The notes: a model not told the origin generated them from the sequence alone. Positions 1-6,767 are shown, counted from the first letter of the stretch. The stretch: 14,577 nt of DNA from Eubacteriales bacterium (GCA_028701715.1 JAQVQF010000033.1:1-14577), one strand, 5' to 3'. Made by a program: numbers and translations.

Positions 1-18
1 CCTCAGGTCAGCTTGCCT

Positions 19-47
19 ATAATACCACCGGCAAGTGCTTTTGTCAA
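19..47 (-). promoter_or_regulatory. sigma-A promoter reading leftward out of the window
   Basis: Read on the minus strand, a perfect -35 TTGACA (42-47) is followed after 17 bases by a -10 TATTAT (19-24). It lies just after the stop codon of the small Cys-rich gene and points off the left edge, so it should drive a gene or operon outside the window. The box sequences and spacing are seen directly. The identity of the downstream gene cannot be known from here. Confidence 0.7.
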
Positions 48-56
48 CCCCCTTTT

Positions 57-266
57 TTATCTTTTTTCAGGAAAATTTTTATCGTCCAAAACCAAAGGCG
101 CGGCGGGGTTGATTTTCAACAGATCGGCTTTGAATTTACCGCAGCTACCGTCCGCTTTTACCGCTCCTTTCTTTTTACAGATGCAAATTTCGGTGTTTTC
201 TATAAATGTGGAATGCTCGCAGTTAATGCATAATTCTTCAACATCTATTGTACCCTTTTTTCCCAC
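57..266 (-). CDS. Small Cys-rich protein of unknown function
   Basis: This encodes 69 residues from a GTG at 266, or 80 from an ATG at 299. I prefer the GTG because an AAAGGATGG ribosome site sits 7 bases before it. The ATG has no such site and would lie only about 12 bases after the predicted transcription start. The protein has five cysteines: CINC, then CIC (two Cys one residue apart) about 12 residues later, then a single Cys in DGSCGKF. This is followed by a short basic and proline-containing tail. The spacing resembles small Clostridia proteins with a CxxC - C - C pattern that I recall but cannot name, and it suggests metal binding. There is no signal peptide or membrane segment, so it is probably cytosolic. 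It has its own sigma-A promoter inside the end of the upstream ylbJ-like gene. The reading frame is convincing; the function is unknown. Confidence 0.7.
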   Translation of the reverse strand: MGKKGTIDVEELCINCEHSTFIENTEICICKKKGAVKADGSCGKFKADLLKINPAAPLVLDDKNFPEKR

Positions 267-318
267 GATATAACCATCCTTTCCGATCGACCAATGCATA
301 TTCGTTTTTACATATTAT

Positions 319-348
319 ATTATATCAAAACGCAAGGGTTTTTGTCAA
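319..348 (-). promoter_or_regulatory. sigma-A promoter of the small Cys-rich gene
   Basis: On the minus strand, -35 TTGACA (343-348) is followed after 18 bases by -10 TATAAT (319-324). A second overlapping TATAAT at 314-319 would give a spacer of 23 and is less likely. The -35 box lies inside the last codons of the ylbJ-like gene, so the small gene can be transcribed independently. Predicted initiation is near 312, which leaves no room for a ribosome site before the ATG at 299. Confidence 0.7.
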
Positions 349-1221
349 TACGGCGAACACTCCCATCAATAAACATTCAATGATTTTGTTTATCAGATAC
401 AGCCTTATACTTATTTTACCGCCTACCGCAATGGATACCTGCATATGAACGCACATGCCCGACCAACCCAGCAGCATAGCGGTTATAATATAACCCGTAC
501 CGGGTTTCATATAGCGGCAGAGCTCTATTCCGCCCGAGAATTCAAAAAATCCGCGTACCGCGCTGCGGACGAGCTCATAATCGGGGAGGAATGACTTTAC
601 GACCTCGCCGACACACATAAAAAAAATCACACAGGCGCAGATGTCCGCCATGGTTCGTGCCGAATCCTTAACCGCTTCGGAAAGAGACACCGAGCCGAGC
701 CCGCGGAGCGGAGCAAAATGCCTTTCCTCTTCATCAAGATATGTACGCGACGCGAAGCAATACCAAATAAGCGAAACGATGAATTTACCGATAAGCAGCA
801 GGAAGCCCGCTTTTACGCTGCCGAGAATGTTCGCGCCGGCAAAGCTTATTATAAACGAAGCGGATGCGTTGTCACTGCAGGATACAAGCACCTCCGATTG
901 CTTTTTTGTAAGAAGATTTTTCTCATATAGCTGTCTGACAATCTTAGCTCCCACCGGGAAACCGCATAAAATGCCGCCGATTATCAAGGTTATGGGGAGG
1001 CTTTTTCCGAATACCGAGAGCACGCCGCCCATAAACATCCTTGACAGCACGAGAAAAACGAACAGCGAAGGTATTATTACTCTTATACAGAAGCTTATTC
1101 CGCTTTCAACGGATTTGCCCACCTCGGAAGGTCTGATTAAAAGATATATAAACATAAGCAGTGCCGCAAAATCGATAAGCATTCTGCACGCCTTTTTGTA
1201 TTCACTCATTGACACGACCAT
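325..1221 (-). CDS. ylbJ: YlbJ-like sporulation integral membrane protein
   Basis: This is a polytopic membrane protein of up to 298 residues, similar in pattern to the YlbJ / nucleoside-recognition (Gate) domain family. In B. subtilis, YlbJ is a mother-cell (sigma-E) sporulation protein in the membrane. Visible signs are hydrophobic segments near residues 15-30, 43-62, 76-90, 122-158, 193-211, 243-262 and 276-296; a GFPVGAKIV motif (87-95) followed by an LYE..L.TK.Q.E.L stretch; and GWSGMCVHMQV (252-262), a typical second-half signature. It is shorter than B. subtilis YlbJ (about 400 residues), as far as I recall. The start is uncertain: the AAGGGA ribosome site (1222-1227) is 6 bases from a GTG at 1215, 12 from an ATG at 1209, and abuts the ATG at 1221. 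It is transcribed away from yqfC. The family is fairly sure; a role in sporulation is inferred from the family and the neighbours. Confidence 0.82.
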   Translation of the reverse strand: MVVSMSEYKKACRMLIDFAALLMFIYLLIRPSEVGKSVESGISFCIRVIIPSLFVFLVLSRMFMGGVLSVFGKSLPITLIIGGILCGFPVGAKIVRQLYEKNLLTKKQSEVLVSCSDNASASFIISFAGANILGSVKAGFLLLIGKFIVSLIWYCFASRTYLDEEERHFAPLRGLGSVSLSEAVKDSARTMADICACVIFFMCVGEVVKSFLPDYELVRSAVRGFFEFSGGIELCRYMKPGTGYIITAMLLGWSGMCVHMQVSIAVGGKISIRLYLINKIIECLLMGVFAVLTKTLAF

Positions 1222-1261
1222 TCCCTTCTTATTAAACGCGGTGTTCGGCGTAGGTTTTATC

Positions 1262-1285
1262 GGTATCGGTATCGATATCGGTATA
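1262..1285. repeat. Imperfect 6-bp tandem repeat (GGTATC)4
   Basis: Four consecutive hexamers read GGTATC, GGTATC, GATATC, GGTATA. They lie in the 183-base gap between the divergent ylbJ-like and yqfC genes. The array is too short for a CRISPR and is probably a small slippage-prone repeat, although its place between two divergent starts could affect spacing of regulatory sites. Confidence 0.6.
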
Positions 1286-1331
1286 CAAGCCGTTTGACGG
1301 ATAAATAACTATCCCTCAAGGCATTTATATT

Positions 1332-1361
1332 TTCATAAACCGAAGATTAAAACAATAAGTA
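1332..1361 (+). promoter_or_regulatory. Weak candidate sigma-E promoter of yqfCD
   Basis: TTCATAAA (1332-1339), 14 bases, then AATAAGTA (1354-1361). The spacing is the same as in the better candidate before spoIVA (GTCATAAT, 14 bases, CATAAACA), and yqfC belongs to the sigma-E regulon in B. subtilis. The -10 is poor compared with CATACAnT, so this is a tentative call. Confidence 0.3.
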
Positions 1362-1404
1362 TTATTACGGCGGCAATAAATATGCAATAAAGGAGAGATG
1401 CCGA

Positions 1405-1638
1405 TTGAACAAGCAGGAAAATTCCCTGTTCACGGAATTACGCGGCAACGGGCACTGTCTTATCGAGGGTGTTGACAGATTACTGCGATATAACGACAAT
1501 ATCATATCGATTTTAGCGGGAAAGCTTACGGTCAGTATAAACGGTAACGAGCTTACCCTTGATTGTCTGGCGGAAAACAGGATAGGCGTCAGGGGTAAAA
1601 TAGTGTCTGTAACTTTCGGTGAATGCGATGTGGTATAA
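1405..1638 (+). CDS. yqfC: Sporulation protein YqfC (YabP/YqfC family)
   Basis: This is a 77-residue protein starting at TTG 1405, with a strong AAGGAG ribosome site at 1390-1395 (9 bases upstream). The ATG at 1398 is out of frame and would sit too close to that site. The YabP/YqfC pattern is visible: a G.G.CLIEG..RLLRY segment (residues 15-29), then an ILAGKLTVSINGNELTLDCL stretch (36-55), then GVRGKIVSVTFGE near the end. Members are small beta-rich proteins made in the mother cell; YabP is a coat-associated morphogenetic protein. The exact task of YqfC is not settled. The gene overlaps yqfD, the usual partner, so translation is probably coupled. The family assignment is confident. Confidence 0.9.
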   Translation: MNKQENSLFTELRGNGHCLIEGVDRLLRYNDNIISILAGKLTVSINGNELTLDCLAENRIGVRGKIVSVTFGECDVV

Positions 1639-2827
1639 ACTGCTAAACAAAATAACGGGATGGTATCTGATAAAAACGCCGGAGGAACAGGGCGCGCGGC
1701 TGCTCAACGCGCTAAACGAAGACAAGGTGCTTTTTTGGGGTATGAAAAGCAAGGACGGTTGGATGTATGTCAGATTCTCGGCATTTTCCTGCGCGCACGG
1801 ATTGAAGGCCGCGGAGAAGGCCGGTATCGAAGCATCCTTAGAAAAAGCGATCGGGCTTCCTTTTATTATATACAAATACCGTAAACGCCACGGTCTTGTA
1901 GCCGGAACGGCGCTCGGTCTTATGCTTATTTTGATTTCCACTCTGCATGTCTGGAAAATAAATATTACGGGAAACAATGAAATTCCGGACAAGGTAATCC
2001 TCTCCGCGCTTTCCGAGGCGGGCATCGATATCGGTACATATATTCCCACGATACGGCCGAACAGCGTCAGGACATCGCTTATACTAAACCTGACCGAGCT
2101 TTCCTCGGCTTCGGTCAATATAAAGGGCAATCATATCACGGTGGAGGTGATCGAGCGTAAAAGGCCGCCCGATTTTGAGGACTATTCCGGCTTCTTCAAT
2201 GTCGTCGCCTCCCGCGACGGGTATATTGTATCCGTGGAGGCGTATTCGGGAAAGCCGCTGGTAAAAAAAGGCGACGTTGTGGTTAAGGGGCAGCTGCTTA
2301 TCGCGGGGCAGTATCCTTCCTACCGCGGAATCACCATCGCCACCCATGCCAGAGGCAGCGTTCAGGCGGTGATATATCAGGATTTCGTGACATCGGTGCC
2401 CCTTGATTTTCAATATAAGCTCTATACCGGCAACACCGACACCAAAATATCCTATAATATTCTCGGCAGCGACATAAATCTTTTTTTGGGCGCACCGGTT
2501 CCTTTTGTAAATTATGACGCGCAGATAAGCAAAAATGAAGTAGCTATAGGCTTTTTAAAGCTGCCCGTTGTAAAAACAACGCTTTTTACCCGTGAATATG
2601 TCAAGCAAACCATGGAAATAACGGTGGATGAGGCAAAACAAAAAGCCCTCGCGGCTTTCAATTCGTGGTGTGAAAGCGATACCGAGGGTCCCGTGTTAAA
2701 ACGCAATTATGAAATTATTTATGACGAGGTCGCGAGATGCGTTACCATTACCGGAACGGCGGAGGTTTTGGTGGATATTGCGGAGGAAGTGCCCTTTGAC
2801 CCGATATACGAGCCTCAGTCTCCGTAA
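1628..2827 (+). CDS. yqfD: Sporulation protein YqfD
   Basis: This encodes 399 residues from ATG 1628. The site GGTGA (1618-1622) is 5 bases upstream of it, whereas the alternative GTG at 1619 has no ribosome site. The length matches the family (about 400). Layout, counted from the ATG: a cytosolic N-terminal domain (1-88) ending in a basic IYKYRKRHG stretch; one membrane segment (about 90-108); then a long, probably extracytoplasmic domain. That domain begins with an INITGN..IPD element (POTRA-like in appearance), followed by VEVIERKRPPD and DGYIVSVEAYSGKPLVKKGD, all typical of YqfD. The gene is expressed under sigma-E in B. subtilis; the molecular role is poorly known. It overlaps the end of yqfC by 11 bases and, tail to tail, the end of pepV by 13 bases. 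It is not followed by phoH and ybeY, as it often is in Firmicutes. Confidence 0.92.
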   Translation: MWYKLLNKITGWYLIKTPEEQGARLLNALNEDKVLFWGMKSKDGWMYVRFSAFSCAHGLKAAEKAGIEASLEKAIGLPFIIYKYRKRHGLVAGTALGLMLILISTLHVWKINITGNNEIPDKVILSALSEAGIDIGTYIPTIRPNSVRTSLILNLTELSSASVNIKGNHITVEVIERKRPPDFEDYSGFFNVVASRDGYIVSVEAYSGKPLVKKGDVVVKGQLLIAGQYPSYRGITIATHARGSVQAVIYQDFVTSVPLDFQYKLYTGNTDTKISYNILGSDINLFLGAPVPFVNYDAQISKNEVAIGFLKLPVVKTTLFTREYVKQTMEITVDEAKQKALAAFNSWCESDTEGPVLKRNYEIIYDEVARCVTITGTAEVLVDIAEEVPFDPIYEPQSP

Positions 2828-4164
2828 GAAGCGCCGAGGTTTAAAAGCGATTTTATAAATATCTCAAGCCCGAGCTTAAATTCAATTATCGAAAGGTATT
2901 CATCCCGGTCATGCGCTTTTCCTCTGCCCGCACCGAGATAATTCGTACAGCCTTTTATCCGCGCTCCGAAAGCGACCGCACCCGGCATGGAACGCGCATA
3001 TGTGCCGCCGCCCATGGTATAGGGCTTGCATTCGCAGTCGAGGACTTCCTCGCAGGCGGAGGTCAGAGCTTTTATTTCCCTGCTTTCCGGGGATTTGAAA
3101 TAGCCTTCCCGCATAACAGAGCCTCTGTTGCTACCGACAATTGAAAATCCGCGGGATTTTACAGCCTTTTCGGCGGTATCGTAAAGCTCGTCATAAGTGC
3201 GCGAGGTGGGATAACGGATGTCAAAATCCTGATACAGCTTGCCATCCGTTAATTTCAGCACGCTTGCCACGCAGGTAAGATAGCCGAAGTTTTCATCGGA
3301 AAAATTTATTCCGAGCGTTCCGCCGAGATAATCGTTACCGGATTCCCTGAGAAATTCAAATGCGTTTTTATTGTTTTCCGGGATCATTCCCTCCGCAAGC
3401 AGCTCTTCCGTCAGAAGAGAGATTGCATTTATGCCGTTTTCGGGCATCGACGCATGAGCGGTGGTTCCGGCGGCCTTGAAGGCTTTCCCGTTTATAACCG
3501 CCGTTGCTTCGCAGGGGACCGCGTTGGTTACCGTGCCGGCGGTCACCGATTCAATGGATTTATCGATTTCCCCGAGACATATTGTCAACCTCATTATACC
3601 CTTTTCGCCTACGCATACGGGATATTTCGCGTCCGGAGTAAAGGAAAACCGCGGGGGATTACGAACTGTTTTATAATATTCAAGGTCGGTCGCGCCGACT
3701 TCCTCGTCGCAGCCCATAATAAGCCTTACCGAAAAAGGAAGCTTGATTTTATTTTCATTAAAATAACGCATGGCGTAAAGGCCCATCAGCAAAGGGCCCT
3801 TGTCATCCTCCGAACCGCGCCCGATATATAGGTCTTTATCAACAGTAAGGGTATACGGTTCATATGTCCAGCCTGTTCCCGCCGGAACCACATCGAGATG
3901 AGCGATAATGCCTATTTCGTTTTTGTTTTCGTCTTCGGCGTCGCCGAGAATAACAGAACCGCAATGATAATCGTGGTTTTCTGTTTTAAAGCCGTACCGT
4001 TTCGCTATTTCAAGCGCCTTATCCAGCGCTTTGGCGCATTCCGTGCCGTAGGGATAAATTCCCTCGGCGGCGATCGCCACGGAGGGTATTTCGATTAACG
4101 AACGCAGGTCATTTTCAAACTGCGTTTGTATGTCGCCGTCGTTGACAAATTCCTTAATATTCAT
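2815..4164 (-). CDS. pepV: M20 family dipeptidase (PepV / Xaa-His dipeptidase type)
   Basis: This is a 449-residue cytosolic zinc dipeptidase, predicted to hydrolyse a range of dipeptides. The metal and catalytic residues line up with the PepV pattern: H89 in AHLDVVPAG, the bridging D121 in GRGSEDDKGP (115-124), the general base E154 and ligand E155 in GCDEEVG, D178 in FTPDAKYP, and H418 in GRGKAHDRDEY. The GGGTYARSMPG substrate-pocket motif is also present. Length fits the family (about 450-470). The ATG at 4164 has a GGAAAGGAA ribosome site about 9 bases upstream. It follows the GNAT gene with a 64-base gap and no clear terminator or promoter between, so the two probably form an operon. Its 3' end overlaps yqfD on the other strand. 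No missing residue was seen. Confidence 0.93.
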   Translation of the reverse strand: MNIKEFVNDGDIQTQFENDLRSLIEIPSVAIAAEGIYPYGTECAKALDKALEIAKRYGFKTENHDYHCGSVILGDAEDENKNEIGIIAHLDVVPAGTGWTYEPYTLTVDKDLYIGRGSEDDKGPLLMGLYAMRYFNENKIKLPFSVRLIMGCDEEVGATDLEYYKTVRNPPRFSFTPDAKYPVCVGEKGIMRLTICLGEIDKSIESVTAGTVTNAVPCEATAVINGKAFKAAGTTAHASMPENGINAISLLTEELLAEGMIPENNKNAFEFLRESGNDYLGGTLGINFSDENFGYLTCVASVLKLTDGKLYQDFDIRYPTSRTYDELYDTAEKAVKSRGFSIVGSNRGSVMREGYFKSPESREIKALTSACEEVLDCECKPYTMGGGTYARSMPGAVAFGARIKGCTNYLGAGRGKAHDRDEYLSIIEFKLGLEIFIKSLLNLGASYGD

Positions 4165-4228
4165 TAAAACGATTCCTTTCCGTTGCGTGGCATTACCGTG
4201 TTCGTTAATAAGTCCGATTCCGCGGATT

Positions 4229-4705
4229 TTAATAAAGCTTATATTCCATGCGTCTGGACATTGTCGTAAAACCGTAGCTGCGGTAGAATTCCTCGGCGGA
4301 GCCGTCGAATTTCCAGACGTTCAGCTCAAGGCTCGCACAGCTTGTTTTCTTTGCGAAATCCTTTGCTTCGTCCATGAGCATTCGGCCTACGCCGCGTCCT
4401 CTCGATTCTTCGGAAACGCAAAGGTCGTCCACATAGAGCACTTTTTTGTCAAGCATTATGTTATGGTCTTTATATTCTTTCAATAATGTACAGACATATC
4501 CGAGGAAGGTTTCACCGTCGTATGCGACAAATATTCCCTCTTCCGGATTTACAAGCTTTATCTTAAGCTGTTCGGCTGTATATTTTGTGCCGTTATCCCT
4601 AAAAACATCCGGACGTCCGCCGTGATGTAACGCGCGTATATAATCGAGAAGTCCGAGAAGAGAAGGTATATCCTTTTCCTCCGCTCTTCTTATTTTGATT
4701 GCCAT
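4229..4705 (-). CDS. GNAT family N-acetyltransferase
   Basis: This encodes 158 residues from the ATG at 4705, preceded by GAGGTGA 5 bases upstream. A GTG at 4726 would extend it by 7 residues, but that codon lies inside the predicted -10 box, which argues against it. The fold is clear: an N-terminal IRRAEEKDI beta-alpha start; a central VLYVDDLCVSEESRGRGVGRMLM block holding the acetyl-CoA pyrophosphate-binding R/Q-x-x-G-x-G/A motif (SRGRGVG); then LELNVWKFDGSAEEFYRSYGF, the usual C-terminal substrate and CoA region. The family transfers an acetyl group from acetyl-CoA to an amine. The substrate cannot be told from sequence; the N..A.EFY...GF pattern is common in small-molecule or protein N-acetyltransferases. 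It is the first gene of a probable two-gene unit with pepV. Confidence 0.9.
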   Translation of the reverse strand: MAIKIRRAEEKDIPSLLGLLDYIRALHHGGRPDVFRDNGTKYTAEQLKIKLVNPEEGIFVAYDGETFLGYVCTLLKEYKDHNIMLDKKVLYVDDLCVSEESRGRGVGRMLMDEAKDFAKKTSCASLELNVWKFDGSAEEFYRSYGFTTMSRRMEYKLY

Positions 4706-4724
4706 CGAATTCACCTCATTTAAC

Positions 4725-4753
4725 ACTATACCACTATAAATTTATAATGTCAA
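4725..4753 (-). promoter_or_regulatory. sigma-A promoter of the GNAT-pepV unit, with palindromic spacer
   Basis: On the minus strand, TTGACA (4748-4753), 17 bases, then TATAGT (4725-4730). Most of the spacer is a perfect 12-base palindrome, TATAAATTTATA (4735-4746), in the position where a repressor could block polymerase. Predicted initiation is near 4718. The boxes are seen; operator function is inferred and may be chance in AT-rich DNA. Confidence 0.72.
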
Positions 4754-4805
4754 TTAAAAGAACAAATAAAATTCCGTTCCGTTTTTCGAGTTGAATTGTT
4801 AATTT

Positions 4806-4836
4806 GTCATAATCCATATATCACAATCATAAACAT
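4806..4836 (+). promoter_or_regulatory. Candidate sigma-E promoter of spoIVA
   Basis: GTCATAAT (4806-4813), 14 bases, then CATAAACA (4828-4835). The -35 differs by one base from the recalled B. subtilis sigma-E form GTCATATT, and the -10 begins with the typical CATA. Predicted initiation near 4843 leaves a short leader before the GGAGGT site (4855-4860). spoIVA is a classic sigma-E gene in Bacillus and Clostridia, which supports the call. There is no comparable sigma-A promoter in this gap on the plus strand. Confidence 0.55.
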
Positions 4837-4866
4837 TTTATGAAACATAGTATCGGAGGTAAAATT

Positions 4867-6345
4867 ATGCCTGATTATTCCATCTATAAAGATATTGCCG
4901 AAAGGACCGACGGCGATATCTATATCGGAGTTGTGGGGCCCGTCAGGACGGGCAAGTCCACTCTAATAAAGAGGTTCATATCAGACCTGGCTCTGCCCAA
5001 TATCAAAAGCGAGCATATACGCGAGCGTGCGCGCGATGAAATGCCCCAATCCGCGTCAGGCAGAACGGTGATGACCACCGAGCCGAAATTCGTGCCTGAG
5101 GAAGCCGTCACCATTAATATCGACGAAAATTCTTCCTTCAACCTTAAAATGATAGACTGCGTCGGCTATATCGTTCCCGACGCTATCGGTCATATAGAGG
5201 AAGGCGTCCCCCGTATGGTTATGACGCCCTGGTCTTCTCAGGCCATGCCTTTCGAACAGGCGGCCGAAACGGGCACGCGTAAGGTCATAAACGAGCATTC
5301 CACAATCGGTCTTTTGGTCACCACGGACGGCAGTATCGGTGAGATACCGAGGAAAAATTACCTTGAAGCCGAAAAGCGCGTCGCCAACGAGTTAAAAGCC
5401 ATCCACAAGCCCTTTATAATCATTCTCAATACCACGGCTCCCGCCTCGCAGGAGGCGGTAGCTCTCGCCGCTTCGCTTTCCGAAGAATACGGGGTTTCGG
5501 CTATCCCCGTAAACTGCCTTGAAATGACGGAATCCGACATTAAGGATATTCTCAGAACGGTTCTTTATGAATTCCCGGTAAGAGAGGTTAAATTTACCTT
5601 TCCGGGCTGGTTCGAATCGCTTGAGGATGAGCATCCCGTCAAGCAGCGCGTAATGTCGGCAATGTACGGCTTTGCGGGCAGAGTAAGCAAGGTCGGCGAA
5701 ATAAAGAAAGCCGCGGAGGTGTTGAAGCTGCCCGAGGACGGGATATCGGGCTCGATAGCTTCCGTGGAGCTTGGAAACGGCAGCGCGGAAATCGCCATGT
5801 TTATCCCCGATAAGCTGTTTTATCAGATACTCGGCGAAAAGAGCGGCTTTGAAATAAGCAACGAAAAGGATCTCTTCGGCATACTCACGCATCTTGCCGT
5901 TGTGCAAAAGGAATACGGTAAGGTTTCCGAAGCGATCAGAGAGGTCAGGGAAACCGGCTACGGCATAGTATCGCCTTCAATGGAGGATTTAAAGCTCGAA
6001 GAACCGGTTATAGTCAAGCAGGCCGGCGGCTACGGGGTCAAGCTCAAGGCATCCGCGCCCTCAATACATATGATACGCGCCAATATCGAGACGGAGGTTT
6101 CTCCGATAGTGGGCACCGAAAGGCAGTCGGAGGAGCTGGTAAGGTTTATGCTCAAGGAATTTGAGGAGGATCCGAAAAAAATATGGGATTCGAATATGTT
6201 CGGCAAATCGCTCCATGAGCTGGTAAATGAAGGGCTAAACACAAAGCTCACCCATATGCCGGACGATGCCCGCACCAAGCTTGCGGAAACTCTCCAAAAA
6301 ATAATCAACGACGGAAGCGGCGGTTTAATCTGTATACTGCTGTAA
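4867..6345 (+). CDS. spoIVA: Stage IV sporulation protein A (SpoIVA), spore coat basement-layer ATPase
   Basis: This encodes 492 residues from ATG 4867, with GGAGGT 6 bases upstream. A possible earlier in-frame ATG at 4840 would fall at the predicted transcription start and is rejected. SpoIVA is made in the mother cell and uses ATP hydrolysis to polymerise around the forespore, forming the platform for the coat. Visible features are the Walker A GPVRTGKST (residues 24-32, Lys30), the DEMPQSASG segment, the TTEPKFVP switch (Thr70, Thr71) and the Walker B-like IDCVGY (Asp97). All are at the same numbers as I recall for B. subtilis. A central domain and a conserved C-terminal domain follow (GYGVKLKASAPSIHMI, GTERQSEELVRFM), ending in GSGGLICILL, the self-assembly end. 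The PRC-barrel gene follows after 9 bases. Identification is near certain. Confidence 0.98.
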   Translation: MPDYSIYKDIAERTDGDIYIGVVGPVRTGKSTLIKRFISDLALPNIKSEHIRERARDEMPQSASGRTVMTTEPKFVPEEAVTINIDENSSFNLKMIDCVGYIVPDAIGHIEEGVPRMVMTPWSSQAMPFEQAAETGTRKVINEHSTIGLLVTTDGSIGEIPRKNYLEAEKRVANELKAIHKPFIIILNTTAPASQEAVALAASLSEEYGVSAIPVNCLEMTESDIKDILRTVLYEFPVREVKFTFPGWFESLEDEHPVKQRVMSAMYGFAGRVSKVGEIKKAAEVLKLPEDGISGSIASVELGNGSAEIAMFIPDKLFYQILGEKSGFEISNEKDLFGILTHLAVVQKEYGKVSEAIREVRETGYGIVSPSMEDLKLEEPVIVKQAGGYGVKLKASAPSIHMIRANIETEVSPIVGTERQSEELVRFMLKEFEEDPKKIWDSNMFGKSLHELVNEGLNTKLTHMPDDARTKLAETLQKIINDGSGGLICILL

Positions 6346-6354
6346 GGTGATGCG

Positions 6355-6618
6355 ATGTTTTGCTCCTTTTGTTCCCTGCGTGACAAAGAAGTCGTAAATA
6401 TCAGGGACGGAAAGATACTCGGCTGTGTCATAGATATAGAATTCGACGTACCCACCGGCAAGATATGCCGGATTGTGCTTCCGCCGCCCGGCAGATTTAC
6501 TTTTTTCTCTTCTCCCAAAAACAATATATACATCCCGTGGGACCATATAGAAAAAATCGGCGACGACACGATACTCGTCCGCTGCGCGGAGATAATATGC
6601 CCCAAAAAATGCAAATAG
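6355..6618 (+). CDS. YlmC/YmxH family PRC-barrel sporulation protein
   Basis: This is an 87-residue protein, ATG 6355, with AAGGTGA about 5 bases upstream, starting 9 bases after spoIVA and so probably co-transcribed. The family pattern is clear: SLRDKEVVNIRDGKILG (7-23), VIDIEFDVPTGKICRIVLPPPG (25-46), IYIPWDHIEKIGDDTILV (58-75). PRC-barrel proteins of this group are small beta-barrels linked with sporulation; their job is not known in detail. It is unusual in its cysteines: C3 and C6 (a CxxC pair) at the N-terminus; C24 and C38 inside; and C77, C82 and C86 in a C-terminal extension ending PKKCK. Such ends lie near each other in PRC barrels, so a metal site is possible. That is inference. 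The family call is firm. Confidence 0.9.
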   Translation: MFCSFCSLRDKEVVNIRDGKILGCVIDIEFDVPTGKICRIVLPPPGRFTFFSSPKNNIYIPWDHIEKIGDDTILVRCAEIICPKKCK

Positions 6619-6633
6619 CATAAAGCACCGAAG

Positions 6634-6667
6634 CACGCCCGGAATATTGTTCCGGGCGTGTTCTGTT
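6634..6667 (+). terminator. Intrinsic terminator of the spoIVA unit
   Basis: Perfect 11-bp stem CACGCCCGGAA (6634-6644) and TTCCGGGCGTG (6650-6660) with loop TATTG, followed by a T-rich but short run TTCTGTT. The stem is strong and GC-rich, 15 bases after the PRC-barrel gene stop. The weak T-run is the only doubt. Confidence 0.75.
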
Positions 6668-6767
6668 AACATATCAACAGCTGCAGATAAACGGGCAACA
6701 ACGCGGGGACGATACTGCCCGCCGTTTCCGTTACTCGTTTTCCGTCACCCTCCGCTACCGCGATACC

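Noticed and set aside
1262..1285. CRISPR-like or phase-variation repeat
   Set aside because: Only four imperfect hexamers, no spacers, and not inside a coding or core promoter element I can define.
641..1297. 218-residue plus-strand reading frame opposite the ylbJ-like gene
   Set aside because: It lies antisense to a clear membrane protein gene, has no family signature and no ribosome site, and its end is the hexamer repeat translated as GIGIDIGI.
1513..2130. 205-residue minus-strand frame over yqfC-yqfD
   Set aside because: It is the complement of two recognised sporulation genes and has no domain pattern.
4840..4866. Longer SpoIVA start at ATG 4840
   Set aside because: It has no ribosome site and falls at the predicted transcription start; the shorter form gives the 492-residue length and residue numbering I recall for B. 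subtilis.
5392..6614. Minus-strand frames of 171 and 194 residues opposite spoIVA
   Set aside because: They mirror a highly conserved SpoIVA sequence and have no features of their own.
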